Source: Solimonas_A sp052035235 (GTDB taxonomy: Bacteria > Pseudomonadota > Gammaproteobacteria > Nevskiales > Nevskiaceae). From it: a stretch of DNA of 64,000 bases. The position numbers and the translations under genes were made by a program. Numbering within the stretch: the stretch's first letter is position 1; each line of letters opens with the position of its first letter. The stretch lies in assembly GCA_052035235.1 (NCBI GenBank), contig JBPOHT010000031.1:38528-102527 (forward strand). Reading direction: 5' to 3'. The notes under the pieces were generated by a model, which saw only the letters and a program-made list of their open reading frames with translations, did no database searches and was not told the origin of the DNA. Positions 1 through 7,097 of this stretch are shown one piece after another.

Positions 1-24
1 AAGTTTTCTCTGAAGGAGATCATC

Positions 25-405
25 ATGAACACCCATCTGCTTGCTTCTCGCTTGGTCCGCTCGACAGCCGCTGCTGCGCTGCTGTTGGGGGTCTCCGCCA
101 CTGTCTGGGCGGATCCGGTAAAGGAATCCCCGTCGCCCGGAAGCTTCGAGGCCATCATGAGCGTCAAGGACCCGGGACACTACGGGCACAAAGCCGCCGG
201 CGATGCCCCGATATTGCGGCGCGGCGAGGGGCTTCCGGGTTCGTTCGAGGCGGTGATGTCGGTCAAGGACCCCGCGCACTGGGGCCCGAAGGCTGCCGTC
301 GAACGCGAGGACTGCCCGACCCGCATTGCGTCGCCGGGTTCTTACGAAGCCGTTATGGCGGTGAAGGATCCGGGACGCTTCGGTCCTGAGCCCTGCCGGC
401 GTTAA
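25..405 (+). CDS. Secreted protein with three VKDP repeats
   Basis: 126 aa. Residues 1-29 form a typical signal peptide (charged start, Ala/Leu core, cleavage near VWA-DP). The mature part is almost only three copies of one unit: SPGSFEAIMSVKDPGHYG, LPGSFEAVMSVKDPAHWG and SPGSYEAVMAVKDPGRFG, spaced 30-40 residues apart by variable linkers with one Cys in the last linker and one at the C-terminus. A clear GAAGGAG Shine-Dalgarno lies 5' of the ATG and a strong terminator follows. I do not recognise the family. Position at the edge of a copper-resistance cluster suggests a periplasmic metal-stress role, which is inference only. The upstream neighbour is outside the window. Confidence 0.8.
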   Translation: MNTHLLASRLVRSTAAAALLLGVSATVWADPVKESPSPGSFEAIMSVKDPGHYGHKAAGDAPILRRGEGLPGSFEAVMSVKDPAHWGPKAAVEREDCPTRIASPGSYEAVMAVKDPGRFGPEPCRR

Positions 406-423
406 GGAGGTCAACGGCAAACG

Positions 424-453
424 AACGGGGCGCCACAAGGCGCCCCGTTTTTT
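424..453 (+). terminator. Rho-independent terminator
   Basis: Perfect 11-bp inverted repeat (AACGGGGCGCC / GGCGCCCCGTT, 4-nt loop) followed by a T run, 19 bp after the stop of the VKDP-repeat gene. Confidence 0.9.
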
Positions 454-480
454 CTCCCGCCCACGTCGCCGAGCAAAGGG

Positions 481-493
481 TTGCAGTCTGCAA
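481..493. promoter_or_regulatory. Palindrome TTGCAGTCTGCAA upstream of Cys-rich gene
   Basis: Perfect 6-bp inverted repeat around a single T, about 160 bp upstream of the Cys-rich gene at 651. The same core TGCAGTCTGCAAG recurs at 4301-4313 upstream of the other Csp-type gene. A shared regulator site is plausible but unproven. Nothing else is visible in 456-650 apart from a GGTGGG-type ribosome-binding site before 651. Confidence 0.35.
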
Positions 494-650
494 GGAAATG
501 CACACGCACGCCGGCAAACCTCACGCTTTACGAATGGATGACTATCCAGGGTTTTCGGCCATAAGACGCTGACGCCGCTAGTTCTTCCAGCGGTGGCATG
601 CCATCTGCCTCGATACGACGGACAACCAATCGTAAAGGTGGGACTGGGCC

Positions 651-1010
651 ATGCCTGAAGTCGAAGCGCCGTCAATCCAGCTCTGCATCGAGGCCTCTCT
701 CGAGTGCCATCGCCTGTGTTCCGCGGCCGCCTTGCGGCCACAAGCCGCGGACATTCGGGTTGGTACGGACCCCACCGCGACACTCCTGAACTGTGCGGAA
801 CTCAGCCTGGTGACCGCGCACTTCTTGATGGCCGGGGCGCCAGAGCGGACCGCAGTCGTCCAAGCCTGCGGGAGGGTGAGCCAAGCCTGTGCGGATGCGC
901 TTCAAGGCCTGTCCGGGATGGGTGACTGTATCCAGATTTGCCAGGTCTTGGCCCAAAGCTGCCTGCAATTGCTTCATTTCTCCGCTCCGCCACGAGAGGT
1001 AGCAGCATGA
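651..1010 (+). CDS. Cys-rich four-helix-bundle protein, Csp/DUF326-like, Cys-poor variant
   Basis: 119 aa, no signal peptide. Cys residues sit at helical spacings (C12, C19, C23, C48, and CX6C, CX3C, CX6C pairs later: GRVSQACAD, DCIQICQV, QSCLQLL), the pattern of four-helix-bundle copper storage/binding proteins. It has only nine Cys, against nineteen in the homologue-like protein at 4487. Its stop overlaps the start of the next gene (ATGA), so the two are probably translated together. A cytosolic Cu(I)-binding role is inferred from family and context; loss of Cys may mean lower capacity or a sensory/chaperone role. Confidence 0.7.
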   Translation: MPEVEAPSIQLCIEASLECHRLCSAAALRPQAADIRVGTDPTATLLNCAELSLVTAHFLMAGAPERTAVVQACGRVSQACADALQGLSGMGDCIQICQVLAQSCLQLLHFSAPPREVAA

Positions 1011-1207
1011 GCCCCGCCTTCGCAGTGCGCTGTGCGCGCCTTTTGTGGGTTGCCGCATTCGTGGCTCTTGCCGGAGCCTGGATCGCTGATTTCTTCGGCC
1101 CTGTGCTGGGACTGAGCGCTGCGCACCTGTTCGCCGACGCTATGGTCCTGGCTCTGCTATCGCTGGGCATGTTCGCCGACGCGTGGTGGCATCGCCAAGA
1201 ACCATAG
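1009..1207 (+). CDS. Small two-helix membrane protein
   Basis: 65 aa starting at the ATG that overlaps the previous stop (ATGA). Two hydrophobic segments are visible (residues about 10-29 and 38-57), ending WWHRQEP. No recognisable family. The overlap couples it to the Cys-rich protein at 651, so it may anchor or assist it; that is inference. Confidence 0.6.
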
Positions 1208-1299
1208 CCCATAGGTACCGGACACGAAAGTCGCGCCGATACAACCTTCGAAAATCAGATAACGACCCGACCGGGTCATTGCACCAATGGAGCGTCACC

Positions 1300-1725
1300 A
1301 TGAATAAGCCAAAGCGATTCACCAAAGTACCTCTTGCGCTCGCCCTTGGCGCGGCGCTTGCGCTCGGCGGCGCGCCCGCGAATGCGGGTCAGTCCTCGAT
1401 ATTGAAGTCCACCGACCGTGGCCATGGCTATCAACTGGCCGCGGCCGAAACCACCAAGACCGCGGGGGGAAAAAGCGGCGAAGGCATGAAGGACATGGGC
1501 GGGATGAAGCCGATGGACGGTATGTCGATGACCGGTGACGCGGACTATGACTTCGCGGCCAATATGCGCAAGCATCACCAGATAGCCGTGGAGATGTCCG
1601 AAGCCGAACTCAAGAAGGGCAAGAATCCGGAAATGCTGCAGATGGCCAAGAACATCATCGCTGCGCAGAAAAAGGAAATCTCCGAGCTGGATCGCTGGCT
1701 GGCGGCGTACAAAAGGCCAAAATAG
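1300..1725 (+). CDS. DUF305-family periplasmic protein
   Basis: 141 aa from the ATG at 1300; an in-frame start at 1183 would add residues without signal character. Signal peptide residues 1-29 (cleavage near ANA-GQ). A Gly/Met-rich linker (GMKDMGGMKPMDGMSM) precedes a DUF305 domain carrying NMRKHHQIAVEMSEAEL and AKNIIAAQKKEI, the conserved His/Met helical pairs of this family. DUF305 proteins such as CopM bind copper in the periplasm, and the Met-rich linker fits Cu(I). It lies alone between the Cys-rich pair and a hydrolase gene. Confidence 0.8.
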   Translation: MNKPKRFTKVPLALALGAALALGGAPANAGQSSILKSTDRGHGYQLAAAETTKTAGGKSGEGMKDMGGMKPMDGMSMTGDADYDFAANMRKHHQIAVEMSEAELKKGKNPEMLQMAKNIIAAQKKEISELDRWLAAYKRPK

Positions 1726-1848
1726 CGCAGCGCTGCAGTGATGGAAGTCGCGCGCCGGTCCGGACGGCATGACGCTGTCGGGCCGGCCTTGGATCAAAAA
1801 TAGAAAGGCGAGTGTTCGTGATCTGCGCCCCTATAAGTGGACTTCACT

Positions 1849-3069
1849 ATGCGCACTGAAAATGACCAGAACCACAAAACCATGCGAGCCCTCAAGCCGA
1901 CGCCGCGTGGCCCGCGCTACGGTCAGATATTGCAAAGCAGTTTCCGGCCGCATCCTCTGTTGTCAGGCGCGCATCTGCAAACTCTCGCGACGCTGATGCG
2001 GCCCGCGCCCAAGCTCGCCCTTCGGCGCGAGCGGCTGGAGTTGATGGATGGAGACTTCGTGGATCTGGGTTGGAGCGGGGACCATAACGCAACGGGCCCG
2101 CTGGCAGTGCTGGTACATGGGCTTGCCGGCGGTTTTGAATCCAAGTACCTGCTCGGTACCGCTTGCCAACTGATCGCGAGAGGTTGGCGCACGGTGATTT
2201 TGCAACTGCGCGGCGCGGGGCCGGAGCCGAACCGCTTGCACCGCTGCTACAACCAGGGCGACACCGAAGACCTGCGCTACATCTGGCATCTATTTAGAAA
2301 GCGCGAACCCAAGGCGTTCATCGCCTCGCTGGGCTGGTCGCTGGGCGGCAACCTTACCCTCAAGGCACTGGCGGAAGAGGGCCCGTTGGCACCGATCGAT
2401 ATCGCAGCAGCGGCCTCGGTGCCCTTCATCATCCGACCGTGTGCAGAGCGCCTGCGAAGTGGCTTCTCTCGCGTGTACCAGAAGCGCTTGCTCGACGCGG
2501 TGAAGATCGCTTTGCGGCGCAAGCATAGGCACCTTCCGCTGTCGCCCATGGTCAATTTGTCCGCCGCACTTGCGGCGCAGGACTTCATTGAGTTCGACGA
2601 GGCCTGCACGGCGCCATTGGCGGGTTACCGCAACGTGGATGAGTACTACACGCATGCCTCTTGCGGTCAATTTATAAAGAGCATTCAGCGTTCGACACTC
2701 GTGGTACACGCGCTGGATGATCCCTTTATGACGGCCGACATCGTTCCCAATGTAGAGGCCTTGTCGCCCCACGTGACACTGGAACTGGCGCACAGCGGCG
2801 GGCATGTGGGCTTTGTCAGTGCCGGCGCGCTGGGCCGGCCGTATTGCTGGCTGGAGCGCAGGCTGGCGGAATTTCTGCACGCTGGCTTTGAACGTTTGGC
2901 TGTCCCGCAGCCTCGCGCCAACCCCTGCAGCTTTGCTACGAAATCCGCCGCGAGTCGGGCTGGTGCCCGGGCTTACAGCTACCGCAAAGGCGCAGCGAGG
3001 CTGAGCAGGCCCTTGAGCCCGGTACCGAATCGCGCCAAGGCTGTGCGGTGCTCGCGCAGCGCGCTGTAA
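1849..3069 (+). CDS. YheT-like alpha/beta hydrolase
   Basis: 406 aa from the ATG at 1849; an in-frame GTG at 1837 is an alternative and neither has a clear ribosome-binding site. The order FRPHPLLSGAHLQTL, HGLAGG oxyanion region, LRGAG, GWSLGGN nucleophile elbow (Ser about 164), Asp in HALDDPF and His in HSGGHVGF reproduces the YheT/COG0429 hydrolase family. Substrate unknown; family members are esterase-like. The C-terminal 50-60 residues run antisense through the end of the convergent nuclease gene (91-bp overlap) and look low-complexity, so the natural stop may reflect a rearranged 3' end. Confidence 0.8.
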   Translation: MRTENDQNHKTMRALKPTPRGPRYGQILQSSFRPHPLLSGAHLQTLATLMRPAPKLALRRERLELMDGDFVDLGWSGDHNATGPLAVLVHGLAGGFESKYLLGTACQLIARGWRTVILQLRGAGPEPNRLHRCYNQGDTEDLRYIWHLFRKREPKAFIASLGWSLGGNLTLKALAEEGPLAPIDIAAAASVPFIIRPCAERLRSGFSRVYQKRLLDAVKIALRRKHRHLPLSPMVNLSAALAAQDFIEFDEACTAPLAGYRNVDEYYTHASCGQFIKSIQRSTLVVHALDDPFMTADIVPNVEALSPHVTLELAHSGGHVGFVSAGALGRPYCWLERRLAEFLHAGFERLAVPQPRANPCSFATKSAASRAGARAYSYRKGAARLSRPLSPVPNRAKAVRCSRSAL

Positions 3070-4274
3070 GGCAGGTAGTGGAGCTTCAGATCGGAAATCC
3101 GGCTGAAGGCCGGTCGGCCCAATTGCGCACGCACCTGCTCCTGCCGATCATCGGGTGCGACAAGGAAATAGTTGCCGGATGCCGGTTCGTCGAGGGAGAG
3201 GGCAAGGTCCAGCATACGGACGATGCCCGAGTAGATGCTCGTCGTATGCTCGACCTCGAAAGCTGCGGCAATCCGCTCCTGGTCGGGATCGATCCACAGC
3301 ACATCGATCAGCCGGATCGATTCGACACTGCCGGCGGCGGCGATCTTGGCCGGCAAGCTATCGACACAGCCGTCGGACAATTGGCCGCCGCCGTAGGGCC
3401 TCGATCGGTCATTGGCGGCGATCCAGACCAGGTAGCCCAGTGCCTGGCCCAGGTCCCTCAGCCAGCCTTGTACCTCGGTATGCGTGAGATCGCCCTCGGC
3501 CGCCACCCGTAGCGAGCAGCTGACTCGGGCCGACTGCTCGCGCACCAGTGCGATATCGGCACGCCATTGGGCGATCAGGTCTTCTTCGCGACCCATCGCC
3601 GGCACGATATAGCGGCCTGAACCGATATCGAACAGCAGTCCGCCGACGGCGCCGAGATCATTGGAAAGCCACTGGCGGTACCGTTGGTTGAATTCGAGGA
3701 TGCCCCTGCGCATGGCCAGATACTCCTTCCAACTGCCGAGCTTGGCCTGCGCGCCGGTCAGCAGGTTGTAGCCGCGCACGATCGCGGTATTGAAGGGCGG
3801 TATCAGGGTGGGATGCAGGAAGTACAGCAGGTTCGCAGCCGCGGGGCCGAGCCCTTTGATGCGCTGTGCGTCCAGCTGCTGGATCGCAGCCAACACGGGT
3901 GCTTCGGTCTGGCAGCAGGCACAGCTGTTCAGGAAGCGACCGAAAGCGCGTTGATTGTCCGGGTTCTCATAGATATCCGGGATGCGTAATTTCGGCTTCC
4001 ACAGAAAGGCATGATCCGCGCCTCTGAAGATCTGGCGCTGCTCCGCGATGCTGCTGACCACCGTCTCCAGCGAGGCCCCCCGATAGGCGTTGCCGAAGCG
4101 TCCGGCTTCGATTTCCTCGACCACCGCGGCAAGGCCCCTCCGGATCGAGCGGAAGTTCTTGAGTCGCTCCTCCCATAGGAACCAGCTCCGGTAGGTTGCG
4201 GCGGGGTCTTCACGCCAGACCTCCAGCATTTTCCGGGTCGCGGCGGCGATGTCTGCGGGTTCAAGAAGGTTCAT
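2979..4274 (-). CDS. HhH-glycosylase-like plus PD-(D/E)XK-like nuclease
   Basis: 431 aa from the ATG at 4274, with AAGG 9 nt upstream; the longer open frame to 5177 is antisense to another gene and rejected. Residues 138-155 read RIKGLGPAAANLLYFLHP, a helix-hairpin-helix signature like those of HhH-GPD glycosylases, followed by PPFNTAIVRGYN. The C-terminal domain has RLIDVLW (Asp 324) and AAFEVEHTTS (Glu 340, Glu 342), matching proteins annotated as orphan type II restriction endonucleases; the PD-(D/E)XK Lys appears replaced by Glu. No methyltransferase gene is adjacent. It sits among metal genes, divergent from csp, suggesting a passenger defence or DNA-repair gene. Confidence 0.65.
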   Translation of the reverse strand: MNLLEPADIAAATRKMLEVWREDPAATYRSWFLWEERLKNFRSIRRGLAAVVEEIEAGRFGNAYRGASLETVVSSIAEQRQIFRGADHAFLWKPKLRIPDIYENPDNQRAFGRFLNSCACCQTEAPVLAAIQQLDAQRIKGLGPAAANLLYFLHPTLIPPFNTAIVRGYNLLTGAQAKLGSWKEYLAMRRGILEFNQRYRQWLSNDLGAVGGLLFDIGSGRYIVPAMGREEDLIAQWRADIALVREQSARVSCSLRVAAEGDLTHTEVQGWLRDLGQALGYLVWIAANDRSRPYGGGQLSDGCVDSLPAKIAAAGSVESIRLIDVLWIDPDQERIAAAFEVEHTTSIYSGIVRMLDLALSLDEPASGNYFLVAPDDRQEQVRAQLGRPAFSRISDLKLHYLPYSALREHRTALARFGTGLKGLLSLAAPLR

Positions 4275-4300
4275 TAAAGCGCCTTGGCAGGGGTGGGGGC

Positions 4301-4313
4301 TGCAGTCTGCAAG
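4301..4313. promoter_or_regulatory. Second copy of TGCAGTCTGCAAG motif
   Basis: Same core as at 481-493, located between the divergent nuclease and csp genes (intergenic 4275-4486). A GC-rich stem GCGGCCCC...GGGCCGC and an AAGGAG ribosome-binding site before 4487 are the other visible elements in this gap. Confidence 0.3.
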
Positions 4314-4486
4314 AGACTGCGGCGGAGCCCTGCCAATTTGCAGGAAGGGGCAGCGGATCAAGGTCCAGAGATTGTGGGCCAAGCAGCTGAAGCGCTTGTC
4401 CTTCTGAAGCCGGCACGGCTGCTGCACGCGAAAGGCGGCGGCCCCTGTCGGGCCGCGGACCACTTTTCTTACAAGGAGACAATGAC

Positions 4487-4864
4487 ATGGCCCACGAACA
4501 ATTTCGAGAATGCATAGAGGCCTGCCAGGCCTGCGCCGACGCCTGCGACCACTGCGCCACGGCCTGCCTGCAGGAACCCGATGTCGGGGAGATGGCCCGC
4601 TGCGTCGCGCTCGACATGGACTGCGCCCAGGTCTGCCGCTTTGCCGCTTCGGCGATGGCGCGCGGCAGTGAGTTTGCCGGCGCGGTCTGCCAGCTGTGCG
4701 CGGACATCTGCGAGGCCTGCGGCGAGGAATGTGAGCGCCATCCCGCTGACCACTGCCAGCAGTGCGCCGAAGCCTGCCGGCGCTGTGCCGAAGCCTGCCG
4801 GCAGATGGCGAGCAAGGCCCCGGCACGCGGTACCCAGCAGGGCACGGCCGCCGCCGCCCACTAG
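4487..4864 (+). CDS. Cytosolic copper storage protein, Csp3-like
   Basis: 125 aa with 19 Cys, nearly all in CX2C or CX3C helical spacing (C9, C13, C16, C20, C23, C27, then VCQLCADICEACGEEC and CQQCAEACRRCAEAC). This lines the core of a four-helix bundle that in Csp3 stores many Cu(I) ions. There is no signal peptide, so it acts in the cytosol. AAGGAG precedes the ATG. It stands as a single gene beside the copper operon. The C-terminal tail (from about residue 107) is Ala/Gly-rich and disordered-looking. Confidence 0.85.
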   Translation: MAHEQFRECIEACQACADACDHCATACLQEPDVGEMARCVALDMDCAQVCRFAASAMARGSEFAGAVCQLCADICEACGEECERHPADHCQQCAEACRRCAEACRQMASKAPARGTQQGTAAAAH

Positions 4865-4971
4865 CCGACGCGGGCTGACCAGAGGGCCCGGCAAGACAGT
4901 GTCGCTTGCCGGGTCCTTCGCGCGGAGCCATCGGGTGTGGACCGCTGATGCCAGCACTGGCACGGCGGCGT

Positions 4972-5472
4972 TCATCGGGCTCTGGTCTGGTAGCTGTCAG
5001 GTCCCAACAGCGCGGCGATGATGGATGTGCGCCCCCCGGTGCGGCCCTTTGCCTTGCCGGTGTGTTGCCGCAAGCGGTCCCGAATGGCGGTGAGATCATG
5101 GATGCGGCGCTCGATCTCCAGAACCCTCGGTTCGATGCCGGATTCCAGCTTGCCGCTGACGTCAGCCTGATGCTCAAGGCGCAGGATGTCGGCGATTTCG
5201 TCCAGGTTGAAACCCAGGGCCCGTACGCGCCGGATGAACCTCAATCGATCGACATCTTCCGCGCTGTAGTGGCGATATCCCGACGCCGATCGCCGCGCCT
5301 TGGGCAACAGGCCCAGGCGTTCGTAAAACCGGATCGTATCGACCGTGGTGTCCGTCAGCTTGGCAAGCCGTCCGATGGTGACGCGCGGCAAGGCCTCGGC
5401 ATCACTGCGAACCGGAAGCACAGGAAGCTCACCGGTCCGCCGCAGCGGCGGGATACGTCGATTCACACTCAT
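4972..5472 (-). CDS. MerR-family regulator without metal-binding Cys
   Basis: 166 aa. Winged helix-turn-helix from about residue 30 (VTIGRLAKLTDTTVDTIRFY, ERLGLL, GYRHYS) followed by the dimerisation helix. An extra 30-residue N-terminal extension precedes it. There is no Cys anywhere, so it lacks the CX7C/CX8C metal loop of CueR or PbrR and must sense something else or act with a partner. Its start overlaps the stop of the DUF411 gene by 4 bp, making it the last gene of the copper operon read from 15.6 kb. Confidence 0.85.
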   Translation of the reverse strand: MSVNRRIPPLRRTGELPVLPVRSDAEALPRVTIGRLAKLTDTTVDTIRFYERLGLLPKARRSASGYRHYSAEDVDRLRFIRRVRALGFNLDEIADILRLEHQADVSGKLESGIEPRVLEIERRIHDLTAIRDRLRQHTGKAKGRTGGRTSIIAALLGPDSYQTRAR

Positions 5473-5981
5473 GGCGCTGCGGGCCCGTGAGTAGCAAATA
5501 CCGACGGCGGGGCATCATCGCTGAACAGGACGACTTTATAGGGATCGATGCGATCTCCCTGTTCCATCCCGGGAGAGCCTATCGGCATGCCGGGCACCGC
5601 GAGACCCTTGGCCTTTGGATGCTCGGCCAGTAACCGCCGGATGTCTTGCGCCGGTACATGGCCCTCGATCAGGTAGCCGCGCACCAGAGCGGTATGACAT
5701 GACGCCAGATCGGCTGGAACCCCGAGCCGCGTCTTCAGCGGAGTCATGGCGTTCTCGTTTTTTACCGAGACGGTGAACCCGGCCGACCTCAGATGTTCGA
5801 CCCATTTGGAGCAACAGTGACAAGTAGGGCTTTTGTAGACGACGACGGTGTCAGCATCGACTGCCCCTGGCGCGCGGGCAGTCCACCAGAACACTGAAGC
5901 CACTACGGCGAGTACGACGAGCATCGCCATGCCCGCTCCAAGATACTGGCGCTTCTTCCGCGACGAGCGTTCTGGTTTCAT
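5469..5981 (-). CDS. DUF411 family, membrane-anchored periplasmic protein
   Basis: 170 aa from ATG 5981; a GTG at 6011 would add ten residues. A basic N-terminus and one hydrophobic segment (about 20-40) form a signal anchor. The DUF411 domain carries YKSPTCHCCSKWVEHL with the conserved CxCC, then ASCHTALVRGYLIEGHVP and GMPIGSPGME. DUF411 proteins accompany copper and cobalt-zinc-cadmium resistance genes and are thought to bind metal through these Cys. It is translationally coupled (4-bp overlap) to the MerR gene and follows the outer-membrane barrel gene by 63 bp (33 bp with the GTG start). Confidence 0.85.
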   Translation of the reverse strand: MKPERSSRKKRQYLGAGMAMLVVLAVVASVFWWTARAPGAVDADTVVVYKSPTCHCCSKWVEHLRSAGFTVSVKNENAMTPLKTRLGVPADLASCHTALVRGYLIEGHVPAQDIRRLLAEHPKAKGLAVPGMPIGSPGMEQGDRIDPYKVVLFSDDAPPSVFATHGPAAP

Positions 5982-6044
5982 GTCCGGTAACTCAAGGTCC
6001 AATAGGGTCACTGCGAAGTGGCTGCGCGTCGTTGGGGGCGAGGA

Positions 6045-7097
6045 CTACAGGAATCGCCATTGCCAGTTCAGCCGTCCGAGAAAAGTGGTCTTGAGCTGCG
6101 GTCCATCCAGGTCCTGATACAGAGGAGCGCCGACCTCAAGAAACACACGCTGTTGCTCGGAGCGGGGGCTCTGGCCGGGGCGCAGGTCAAAGCCCACCAG
6201 GAAATCCAGGCGCTTGCCGCCCTGGAGGGATGGATCCTTGGTCGGCTCATCGGCGGGATCGAGTTCCGCATCGGCGCCGCGGATGTTCTCGACACGGCGG
6301 GCCTCGACGCGCGCCGAGGCATTGGCCACCTCGTTGAGGCGACGGATCATCCACAGGCCCAGCCGATAGTCGTTGCCGAGGCGATAGCCGTTGTCGTTGT
6401 CGCCGATGCGCAGGTTGGGCAGGAACTCCGCGCCCCAGCCCCATTGCGCGGCCTGGCCCAGGTAGGCGACTCCAGGACTCAGGGAAACGGTGCCGGCGCC
6501 CAGCTGCATGGGGTATTCCAGACGCATGCCGTTCATGCGTTCATTGATGGAACCCGTCGGCAGGCTGAGGCCTGCATTGAGCACAACGCGATGGCGCAAA
6601 TCGGGCTGCGCATAGACGACGTACTGCGCACGTAGTCCGACATCGCCGATGCCGCTGGTGCGTTCGTTGAATCGCTCGCCGTCAGCGGTGAGATGCTCCA
6701 TCGACTTGACGAGATAGGGCAGCGTCGCCATCAGCGCCAGATCGTCAGTCGCCGCATACATCAGCATGCCCATGTGCATCTGCATGCTCATCTTGGTGGG
6801 CGCGGCGAAGTAATTCTGCAGGATTTCACCCTCGCTGATCCGTCCGGTGCCGTCGAGGTTACGGTTCATCCGCTCGTAGCCGTACTCATAGGCGGCCATC
6901 CATTTGCTGTCATGACCCAGCATGAACGCCGCCGGCTGCAACCCATGGGTCATGGTCGCCACCTGGTCCATGTTCCGTGACGGCACGGGAATGACGGGAT
7001 AGATCGCGGATTCCGGTGTGGAACGATCCTGGGCGAGTGCCGGAATGGTGCTGACCAGCAACGCGGTCAGCAGATAGGCCTGCGGGTATGGCTTCAT
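6045..7097 (-). CDS. Outer-membrane beta-barrel, transporter-like
   Basis: 350 aa from ATG 7097 with GGGGAG 6 nt upstream; the in-frame extension to 7415 lies inside the upstream gene. Signal peptide residues 1-22 (ALA-QD). Alternating beta-strand pattern and a terminal aromatic (NWQWRFL) mark an outer-membrane barrel of the 'transporter'/phenol MetA-like type often present in copper clusters. A Met-rich loop (TKMSMQMHMGMLMY) is a plausible Cu(I) contact. Start overlaps the upstream stop (ATGA), so it is part of the copper operon. Confidence 0.7.
   Translation of the reverse strand: MKPYPQAYLLTALLVSTIPALAQDRSTPESAIYPVIPVPSRNMDQVATMTHGLQPAAFMLGHDSKWMAAYEYGYERMNRNLDGTGRISEGEILQNYFAAPTKMSMQMHMGMLMYAATDDLALMATLPYLVKSMEHLTADGERFNERTSGIGDVGLRAQYVVYAQPDLRHRVVLNAGLSLPTGSINERMNGMRLEYPMQLGAGTVSLSPGVAYLGQAAQWGWGAEFLPNLRIGDNDNGYRLGNDYRLGLWMIRRLNEVANASARVEARRVENIRGADAELDPADEPTKDPSLQGGKRLDFLVGFDLRPGQSPRSEQQRVFLEVGAPLYQDLDGPQLKTTFLGRLNWQWRFL

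Noticed and set aside
4275..5177. N-terminal extension of the nuclease reading frame
   Set aside because: It runs antisense to the csp gene and is low-complexity; ATG 4274 has a ribosome-binding site.
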